From Lota lota (Eukaryota > Chordata > Actinopteri > Gadiformes > Lotidae): 64,000 nucleotides of DNA. Positions 55,640-64,000 of this stretch are shown here, one piece after another (positions within the stretch are counted from its first letter, which is position 1; each line of letters starts with the position of its first letter). Below the pieces are notes generated by a model. The model ran no database searches, was not told the origin of the DNA, and saw only the letters and a program-made list of their open reading frames with translations. A program made the position numbers and the translations under genes. Where the stretch lies: the NCBI GenBank assembly GCA_026745465.1, contig JACYXH010000477.1:1583501-1647500 (forward strand), in the 5' to 3' direction.

Positions 55640-56900
55640 ACTTGAGGGGGCATTTAATCAGTGGGTGAAAGTGGGCCTGCTTAGTAGTGGTGGAGGTCAT
55701 GGTAGTGGTGGTGGAGGGTGTGGTGGTAAGCCCTTAATTGGATTTTAAGCTCAGTAGCCCACGCCGGACGCTGTTGTTGGCTAATGACTAAAGTGCGGCG
55801 CGGCTTCCTCCTTCCATTGCCTGGAGGAAGTGATCTATCTGGCTGGTACCCTTGTGCATCACATAAACCTACCAGTCAGTGGTGATCGGCGATGCCCACT
55901 GACCGTGGCATTCAATATGCACCTGTCAACAAAGCGTCTCTGCCAGATTGTGACTTATGACGAAAGTAAACCAAACATCCAAAAGTATGTAAAGGTAATC
56001 CTTGATTTGAGTTTTCACTCTGTTAACTTTCCAACACATATTGGTAATATTCTATACAAAAAATGGAGCGATGCTTGCAATCACCAAAATGTTTTTCTCC
56101 AATGAAAGCTTAGAAATAAACAAACGTAAAGTTAAACAAAAATACATTAAATTAACACATTAATTATTTTCTAAATTAGCCATGAATTCTGATCACTTCT
56201 GCCATATTTAGATGAAACTATGTACATAATAAAAGGAAAAGTGGTTACAAATCTGTTTAAAGTTTCAGTAGGTTTCTAATATATTTTGCTCAAAAACATT
56301 TCTTGTTTTCAAGCAATTGTGATTGAGTTTCATTGACCCGTGTAGAGATATTCCATTCTCAAGGCTACCATAGCTTTTTAGCATACAGCTTGCTAGCTAG
56401 TCATGCTAGCTGTTTTACTTCTTAAAGTTACTTCTTTGTATGATAAATGTGGTGAGGAAATAGAAGGCGGAGCCTAGCTGTGAAATGTGTGAATAGAAAA
56501 TCTCTAAACTGCTGGCACACACCGGTAAATTAAACTCACTTACAGTGGACTGTGAGTCAGTCTGTCTACGTTAAGATATGTTTTGGAGCAAAATTCAGAC
56601 CAAAAAATCTTGAAACTGTCCAAATGGCAATATAAATAAGAATAGTGATTTAGAAATTAATCCCAGGGGAGGGAGAATGAGCACTTAAGTAATTAGGCAA
56701 CAGCAGCCTTCTATAATGGCTAGGATCTTATTTGATACCATCATCTTTCTTACAACACCTTTCAAAACAGAGTTGCAACTTGCCGAGCCAAAACGAAACA
56801 TAACAGAACAATGATATCAAGACACAAATCAAATATGTGCTTAACAGAAAGCATATGTTTGAGTGAGTGAGTATATGTGCGTACATGTATGTGTATGTGT
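55640..56900. other. Gene-free AT-rich stretch
   Basis: No supported gene or element. A GGTGGT-type low-complexity patch lies at 55685-55730; the rest is unremarkable. Confidence 0.45.
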
Positions 56901-56917
56901 TTTTGTTTGTATGTGTC

Positions 56918-56920
<3 letters not shown>

Positions 56921-56948
<28 letters not shown>

Positions 56949-57657
56949 TTGTGTGTGTACACTTGATCTTCTAGACCTCTGATGCATGGCTGGATCCAGA
57001 GTCATTATGCTGACATATAGAAGGACATGGGTTGGCAGCCACCAGTACACACCACAGCGTACCAGTGTCTTCAGATGCTCCATGGCAATCATTAAATGTC
57101 CTCAGTAATAACTTACACTAGGGTGGGCGAGCTGATCCGAGCTGTGCGCCAGCAACCATAAAAGGTTGCTGTATCGACTCTGGAGGACTGGAGCCGATAG
57201 AGAACTTTGGAGAAGTTGGAGGGCTTCTTGGTGGAGCTCCCCTGGGTGAGCTGTGACTAACATGACCTCTAAGGCTGTACTTACCAACGAAGATGCAAAC
57301 ACACACACACACGCACGCACGCACGCACGCACCCACCCCACCCACGCACCCACCCCACCCACGCACTCACCCCACCCACGCATGCACGCACGCACGTGCA
57401 CACACACACACACACATACACACATACGTGACACACACAAACACATTCACACACACAAACAAGGAATTTCTATGTTGATACCCGTCTCATACATGAAAAT
57501 ATAAATTTTAAAGAAAATCTTCTAATACTAACTACATACACACACACACAGTCACTAAGCGTGCCAGCCAAGGGATGCAGAGCAGCCTCTGTGTGTCTTT
57601 GAGAGGGTGTAAGTAGCAGTGTTGGGGTGAGACTGGGGGGTGGTGAGAGTGTGGAGG

Positions 57658-57691
<34 letters not shown>

Positions 57692-58298
57692 CTATTCAGC
57701 AGTGATTTAGCGTCTGTGACACAGGCCAGCCTTGCAGCTCAATAGCAGTAAAAGGCTCATCCGCTCTAATGGGGTTCCTCTCTGACGCAAGCAAGGAGAA
57801 AGACCCCATCTCCCTATGCACATCCCCCTGACATGCACGTCGACACACACACACACACACCCACACACACACCCACCCACATAGGCACACATGTGCGCAC
57901 ACATGCATACTCAAACACACAGACACACACACGCATGAACGCACATATACACACATACGCACATACCTAAACACGTGCATAAAGATAACCTCATAGACAC
58001 CTGTATACACATAGACGCATACACAGATAAACACACACACACACACACACCTGTAATCATATACACGCCGATACACATACACACATATAGAAACACAATT
58101 CTCAAGTAGTGTATATAGATAAGTCGATTTATTATTTTTGTACCTTTTTACAAATTCTTACTCTTGTCCTCTCCTGTACTTCTGCTGTGACACACACATT
58201 ACCCCTTTAGAAAAATGAAGTAAATCTTTTCTTTTTCATCTTATATCCCATATACACACACAGACAGACAGAAAGACAGACACAGAAACACCCAAACC

Positions 58299-58329
<31 letters not shown>

Positions 58330-58638
58330 CCCATCCGTCATGCTAATGAAAAGAAAGGCTCTCCATGACAAACAGTTGTGTAATTGCCTTTAGGAAGTGC
58401 TCTTGTCGGAGGTCGCCATTGATCTGCGTTACTGCGGGCAACATAGTTTACACAGGGAGTGGGAGAGTACCTAGTCATCTCTCAATATTGTGCAAACAGC
58501 CACACACACACAAACACACACACGAATACATATACACATACATACAACACACACACCCACACACACACACACACAAACACACATGCGCATGCATGCACAC
58601 ACGCACACACACACACACATATGCATGCACACACGAAC

Positions 58639-58678
<40 letters not shown>
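56921..58678. repeat. Cluster of CA/GT, CGCA and G-run simple repeats
   Basis: Contains GT at 56921-56960, CA and GCAC/CACC repeats at 57298-57463, and a run of about 32 G at 57659-57690. CA-rich imperfect tracts follow at 57846-58105, 58305-58330 and 58500-58678. Only about 57000-57295, 57700-57840 and 58110-58260 are complex sequence. Thr-His and Cys-Val frames across it are artefacts. Confidence 0.93.
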
Positions 58679-58904
58679 CTGAGGACCTTTCCCAGGCCAC
58701 TATACGCTGACCAATTTGAGGAGCTTTTATTCTGGTGACTGTAGCATTGTTATTACAACAACAAGAAATAAAATGAAAGTGAGAAGGAGATGAATAAAAT
58801 GTACAGCAGTTACACTCGACAGACGGTTTAAAAAAACGGTTCAATCCATGCGTGTAGAAGAACAGCTCAGCTGGAAAGTGGTGGAACTTGACATGCGTGA
58901 TGCT

Positions 58905-58949
<45 letters not shown>

Positions 58950-58966
58950 GGTGTGTGTGTGTGCTT
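58905..58966. repeat. (GT)n microsatellite
   Basis: About 60 bp of GT with a GGGG interruption, 600 bp upstream of the proposed calca promoter. Confidence 0.94.
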
Positions 58967-59159
58967 ATGGCCACAGAGAGGGGACTTAGTGTGATTGAGG
59001 GTTTTGATAGCACCCCGTGTTATCAATGAACAGCTCATGAATGTAGTGTATGTCCCTTCCCAGTAGATGGCCCTGCCTGCAAGTGCTTTGCCTGGGGTGG
59101 GTAGGGATCGGGCGGGGGGTGGCTGGTTGAGGAGGAGGGGCACGTATTGATTTGGCATT

Positions 59160-59529
59160 TGAGAAATATCATGCCATGTAGCAATTTTGGAAGGCTCTGA
59201 GATATTTATCGCTGGTGAAGCTTATATATTTATCCAGCGGCCACCCGTATGGTTTCACTTCCTATTGAATTAATGACCTCAATGCAAAGTTTGGATGGCG
59301 AGCAGTCCAAATGACTGGCGGATTTTGTGAATGGGGCACTTAGTGACTGGAGAATGACGTCATTGGAAAGCCATATCCCTTATTAGTGTGCCAGGAGTCT
59401 GGGGTGTCTTCCCATTGGTCGACATGGCATCCGAGTGACGCTATTGGCCGACGGCACATAATTAAACACCTACACAGTCAATGCACAAGTCCAAGTGATG
59501 GGATATATAGGCTGGTGTTGCTGCTGCAT
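59160..59529 (+). promoter_or_regulatory. Proposed calca promoter with CRE, CCAAT boxes and TATA box
   Basis: A repeat-free block with a perfect CRE (tgacgtca, 59355-59362), inverted/forward CCAAT-type motifs (cattggtc near 59415, tattggcc near 59443) and a TATA box (gatatatag, 59504-59509). Spacing is normal for a pol II promoter, with transcription start expected near 59530. cAMP control through a CRE is established for the mammalian CALCA promoter. Assignment here rests on position and motifs. Confidence 0.55.
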
Positions 59530-59580
59530 GCAACAGAATTAAGAGTTGATCCCCAAGTTGAGACAAGTCAACTTCATAGA

Positions 59581-59626
<46 letters not shown>

Positions 59627-59666
59627 ATATATTATTATTGTTTTTGCCAAGTGATTATCATTAAAG
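59530..59666 (+). other. Proposed non-coding exon 1 of calca
   Basis: Starts about 25 bp after the TATA box and ends at a textbook donor, aaag|gtaagtgg (GT at 59667). Mammalian CALCA also has a non-coding exon 1. The exon would contain a (AT)n microsatellite at 59583-59632. The matching acceptor is gcgtag at 61067, five bases before the start codon. Confidence 0.5.
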
Positions 59667-60182
59667 GTAAGTGGACTATTTTAGTGGATCTCATGTGGTG
59701 GGGTATATGTGGAGATGGCTGGGCTGGGAACTTTACCTCTGTGTGGTGGTGTTGGTGGTGTTGTTGTTGGGGGTGGTGGTTGAGAAATGGCAGGTTTTAT
59801 GTGCGTGCAATGGGTTATAGAGTTGTGGAGCCCTTAGTGCCGGTGCTGGGGCTGCTAGAGGGATGCTAGAGAGACACTGAGGGAATCGGAGTGTGGCATT
59901 GCTGGCGGGAGGGGTTTAGTGGTGGATGGGGAGGGTGGGAGGGGCGGGGTCATCCTCCCACACCTCCACCCCAATTTTCCTCTTGAGGAAGCGATAGACA
60001 GAGAGAGATAAAGAGAGAGGGAGCGAGAGTAGGAGATGGGGAGAGAGAGATAGAGGGAGAGCAAGAAAGAGGGAGGGCACCTAAGAGAGGTAGAGAAAGA
60101 GAAAGGGGGAGGGAAAGTGAGGGAGGGATAGGATGCTGATGGAGAGCAAAGGCAGAGGATGGAGCATCTTCAGGTTTGACAA

Positions 60183-60183
<1 letters not shown>

Positions 60184-60257
<74 letters not shown>

Positions 60258-60275
60258 GAGAGAGAGAGAGAGAAA
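60184..60275. repeat. (GT)n-(GA)n in proposed calca intron 1
   Basis: About 70 bp of GT with one TATG interruption, then GA repeats. A second GT tract lies at 60672-60717, with short C and G runs at 60421-60432 and 60569-60580. Confidence 0.94.
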
Positions 60276-60668
60276 GGGATGGATGAAGTAAAGGAGAAAT
60301 AAGAGAGAAGGAGGGAGAGGGAGGGATGGAGAGAGAAAGAGAGAGAGGAATGGTGGCAGCTCATTACACTAATGCACCGCTCCCCCAGGGGAATTGGCAC
60401 GGCCAGAACTGAATCTCTCTCCCCCCCCCCCCGCCCCCCTTTATCCCCCAGCTACAGGCAACAAGCCACAGACTAGGATCCCACCCATACCTCCTATACC
60501 TCCTATGTACCTATCCCCACCTCCCCTCCTCTCCATCCTTGGACATGTCTGGACCCAGAAATGATCCGGGGGGGGGGGGCGGGCAAAAAATGACAGAAGT
60601 ACCTGTTCCATATCACTGTTTGGATGAGCTGTGGGAACAGGGAACAGACTGCCTTTATGGAACACAGT

Positions 60669-60699
<31 letters not shown>

Positions 60700-61071
60700 A
60701 GTGTGTGTGTGAGTGTGCACATTTGATTCTTGTGATGTTACTGTGGTATCTCGTATTGAGTAGTGGAAAGTAGCAGGAAAAGATTTCGAAGTAGTAGCAT
60801 GTAGTTAAGCATTGAGCTGAAGCACCAGCGAATCGCACCAACACGGCAGCAGCGCCAAAAGCAAGACCAGAAGCAGCCTTTTGACTTGAACCAACGATTT
60901 TCTTCTCTCTAGACGCATAATGGCTTTTCCTTTGTTTTGAAGTTGACCTTTGGAGATATGAGTGTAGCTCAGAAAATGGGATAGTGTCATGTGGTTGTGG
61001 GTCAGAACTTTGTGACAGACTGTTGGCTGATGTGGTGTTGTGTGTTCTCCTTGCGCCGCTGCGTAGAGACC

Positions 61072-61673
61072 ATGGTTGTGCTGAAGATCTCTGTGTTTCT
61101 GGTTGCCTACACCCTGGTGATCTGCCAGATGTACTGCTCGCAAGCCGCTCCCGCCAGGTCAGACTGCACTTTTTTTCTTTTTACATCAATTTCTTTTTTT
61201 CTTTTCTTTTTTTAAATAGAAAAACTACTGCATCTTATTTATTAGTCGGATATAATAACCTTAATTAACTTACCGTGAGTAGCTAAGTACATTACATTGA
61301 ATATCTCAATAATGTTTGGGGCAATTCTTTTTATATATATATTTTTTAAATCTGCATGGTGATTAAAATCCAAACAAACGAAAATAAAATGAAAGAAACA
61401 ATTAAATGTAATTGAAGGATCAATCATACATATATGGCATGGTGCTTAATATATATCTTAATACTAGAAATGTATATATCTATGTATCTATAGCTCTATA
61501 GATACTGCCCCAGCCCATACACGTTATTAATCCAGTCATAAATCTGCTGCCAGTCATACATGGCCACTCTCCACAGATTGTTTTTTTTCTTGACGTAGGA
61601 AGGAGGGAGGGAGTGTCGGGGGGGTCTAACACAGACGTCATGCATCGATGACATGCTATCCACCTTTCTTTTT

Positions 61674-61718
<45 letters not shown>

Positions 61719-62446
61719 CCACGCCCACACACGCCCACGCCCACATGCACCCTTAACTGCTGAGTGATAATGAGGGATTTATGTTTGTGTAAGCGCATTT
61801 CTCTCTCTCTCTCTCTCCAAACATCTGCTCCACCCCACCGTCATCCCACCACCTGTCTACCCCCGCCAACCCTCCACCCCATCCACCCTCCAGACCGGGC
61901 ATGGAGTCCATGACAGACCGCGTGACCCTCACCGACTACGAAGCACGGCGGCTTCTCAACGCCATCGTCAAAGAGTTCGTCCAGATGACAGCGGAGGAGA
62001 TGGACCAGCAGGCGGTGGAGGGAAACAGGTGCGTTCTCTCTCACTCTTTCTTTTTCTCTCTCTCTCTCTCACATGGAAGCATTTAATTCCCCCTTTTACA
62101 GCGCAATGCCAGGATGAGGAGAAACATTGAGAAAACAAGGGGTTTCTTTGTAGAGGTTGGGGGCTGTGACGGCCTGTGATCGCATCTTACTTTGGAGCTG
62201 TGGGGTGGGTGGAGGTTTGGGTTGGTGATGGGTGTGTTTGAAGGGTGGGTGTGTGTTGTGGGTGGGTGGTGGGTGTGTGGGTGGTATGTGCTTGATGTCT
62301 GTGTGGGTGGTGGTTGTGGGGTTAGGGGACACTGCAGATACTGTACCGCTGTAATTCAATTCCATTCCCTTTCTTCGTTACGGCCGCAACCGCTGTACCA
62401 ACGGTCCTGTTAGAGTATGCTTCACCACACACACACACACACACAC

Positions 62447-62487
<41 letters not shown>

Positions 62488-63464
62488 CTCCCCCGCCCAT
62501 CCAACCCCTCTCGATTGGGGGGGGGGGGGGGGGAGGGGGGGGGGGGGGGGGTTGTGTCCGAGGTACGTGACAACAATTTCTGTATAAAATGTCAAAATAA
62601 TGACAACACCAAAAGAACACCTCACCATGTCGTGACCCTTCCCCTTGCATGAATGAGTTGGAGGATGACGATGTTTGAATTGTTGACTTCTATTCTTGCA
62701 CCGCCTGCCCGTCGTGGGGATGATGATGGCTTGGTTATGTCCACATGACTGAGCAAGCTCATGTGCATGATGTCAATTAGTGGCTGTTGCATGACAGTGT
62801 AGGAGATCGGCCGGTTTTCTCCCTGTTTTGCACCCTGTCGGTGTTAAATAATATGATATGATAGGAGGGTTTTTGGGGTGGTGATGGTGGGGGGCGGTGT
62901 TGGAGCATGAGATGGAGGAGGAGACGATGGGTGGAGTGGAGAGCATGCCGCCTGGGAATGTTGGAACGTTGTATTTTGTGGCTCAGTTTTTTTTTCAAGC
63001 AGTTTGTTTGGGTCTTTTGTTTGGGAGAAATGCATGTGATAAAAATTGTGTAACAAACCTAACCTGTTTAAGTGCGACCGAGAATGTACTAATATCTGAT
63101 ATGTTTGCGTACATGGGTACGCGAGTGTGTGAGTGAGTGAGTGAGTGAATGAGTTTGTACGTTTGTATGTATGCAAAAGAGAGGTTGTGTTGCTCGTGTC
63201 TAGACCCGCATGTATTCCCTGCATCGACATGAGCCTGTTATCTTGCATGTGTCGTCTGTCCCCTCCCCCTACAGCATGGACAGACCCCTAACCAAGCGCT
63301 GCTCCAACCTCAGCACCTGCGTGCTGGGCAAACTGTCTCAGGAGCTGCACAAGTTGCAGACGTTCCCCCGCACTAACGTGGGAGCGGGCACGCCCGGGAA
63401 GAAACGCAGTGTGCCCGAGGGCGACAGCTATGCAAGCTACGGCGACACGTTTGACAGCATCTAG
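61072..63464 (+). CDS. calca: Preprocalcitonin (calcitonin splice form of calca)
   Basis: Coding exons 61072-61157, 61894-62028 and 63275-63464 join in frame to 136 aa; human preprocalcitonin is 141. Residues 1 to about 25 form a signal peptide ([21 protein letters not shown]). The propeptide carries [20 protein letters not shown] (39-58). Mature calcitonin is residues 83-114 (DNA 63300-63395). It is preceded by Lys-Arg and followed by Gly-Lys-Lys-Arg, the signal for cleavage and C-terminal amidation. It starts [20 protein letters not shown], with the Cys1-Cys7 ring. The peptide is secreted by ultimobranchial C-cells and lowers plasma calcium. Position 22 is Phe where salmon and eel have Tyr. 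In vertebrates this gene also makes CGRP by skipping this exon. The CGRP exons are not in the window. Confidence 0.97.
61677..61717. repeat. (CA)n microsatellite in calca intron 2
   Basis: About 40 bp of CA followed by CACGCC repeats, 175 bp before exon 3. Confidence 0.93.
62427..62551. repeat. (CA)n tract and two G-runs in calca intron 3
   Basis: CA at 62427-62483 with a CACC interruption, then near-continuous G at 62517-62551 broken by one A. Confidence 0.93.
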
Positions 63465-64000
63465 AGAACCTCTGCCCCATCCTTACCTACCACACTCCCT
63501 CCTCGGCCCTCCTACCACTTCCTTTGATCTCTCTTTCTATTCTCTAATCTACTCTTCACCTTTCCTCTCCTCTCCTCTCTTCTCCTCTCCTCTTCTCTTC
63601 TCTCCCCTCCCCCCCCCCCCCCGCTACTCCTCTCCTATTGTCTCCTCTACCCTGCATCCTTGTTTGATTGACAAACACCAGCTGCATGTGGATCTTTGCC
63701 TGCTTGATTGACATCAGAAAACCACAAACCTTTTTTTCTATTATCACTATTCCTCTAGGTCAGACCTCCCCTCCCAACCTCCCATCCCTCCCCGTTTTGA
63801 TAGAGAATGGCAAATCCTCTTAATTCTGACAATCAATAGTAGTTCTGATAAATGTAACTTTAGATTAAATCAAAAGTAGTAACTATTTTGCAGCACCAAC
63901 TGCGAAATGTTGATTAGTTTCTGTGTGCGTGTAAACCAATCATGTGAGCTGAAGCCAACCAAACATGTGATGGCATCTGAAGTCCCCCTCCCACCCATGA
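63465..64000 (+). other. Calcitonin exon 3' UTR and flank
   Basis: A C/T-rich patch (63555-63625) is followed by ordinary sequence. An ATTAAA at 63864-63869 is a possible poly(A) signal for the calcitonin exon. No CGRP-like coding sequence was found up to the window end. Confidence 0.45.

Noticed and set aside
62322..62650. Pro-rich and Cys-Val frames in calca intron 3
   Set aside because: Products of the CA tract and G runs.

Overview
This is a stretch of vertebrate, almost certainly teleost fish, nuclear chromosome. Small coding exons are bounded by GT/AG splice sites and separated by long AT-rich introns. The window is loaded with (CA)n/(GT)n, (GA)n and homopolymer G tracts, and it carries fish-type repeats (tRNA-derived SINEs, hAT elements, BEL/Pao and Ty3/gypsy remnants). 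The calcitonin peptide at the right end is of the fish type. The extreme density of long dinucleotide tracts recalls gadiform (cod-like) genomes, but that is only an inference.

Five protein-coding genes could be reconstructed exon by exon with intact reading frames. From left to right they are: rergl (+, 3650-10748, 5 coding exons, 207 aa), a Ras-superfamily protein with a degenerate GTPase site; lmo1 (+, 23049-27424, 4 coding exons, 155 aa), a two-LIM-domain transcriptional cofactor; ric3 (+, 31751-36311, 6 coding exons, 362 aa), a membrane chaperone of nicotinic acetylcholine receptors; psma1 (-, 42699-38067, 10 coding exons, 264 aa), the alpha-6 subunit of the 20S proteasome; and calca (+, 61072-63464, 3 coding exons, 136 aa), preprocalcitonin. 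A TATA box, a CRE and a non-coding first exon can be proposed for calca. The CGRP-encoding exons expected downstream are not visible before the window ends.

Between the genes lie transposon fields. At 14.8-20.3 kb there is a 235-bp-arm inverted repeat, a perfect 16-bp hairpin, the 3' end of a hAT transposase (+) and a broken BEL/Pao retrotransposon (-) abutting it. At 25.28-26.09 kb and 40.19-40.47 kb, inside introns, sit two non-autonomous hAT copies with terminal inverted repeats and 8-bp target duplications. At 47.3-52 kb there are fragments of a Ty3/gypsy element (-). Several SINEs occur at 12.5, 14.2, 28.2, 29.3 and 29.7 kb. The 42.7-59.3 kb interval has no gene I can support.

The genes do not form a functional pathway. 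Their order reflects ancient vertebrate synteny: LMO1, RIC3, PSMA1 and CALCA all lie in human 11p15, while RERGL lies in 12p12, a region that also carries LMO3. I found no evidence of a novel defence system, CRISPR array or other undescribed multi-gene system. The points most worth checking are the divergent Lmo1, the hairpins and inverted repeat, the hAT/Pao junction, the AT microsatellite inside the proposed calca 5' UTR, and a UG-repeat-driven splice acceptor in ric3.
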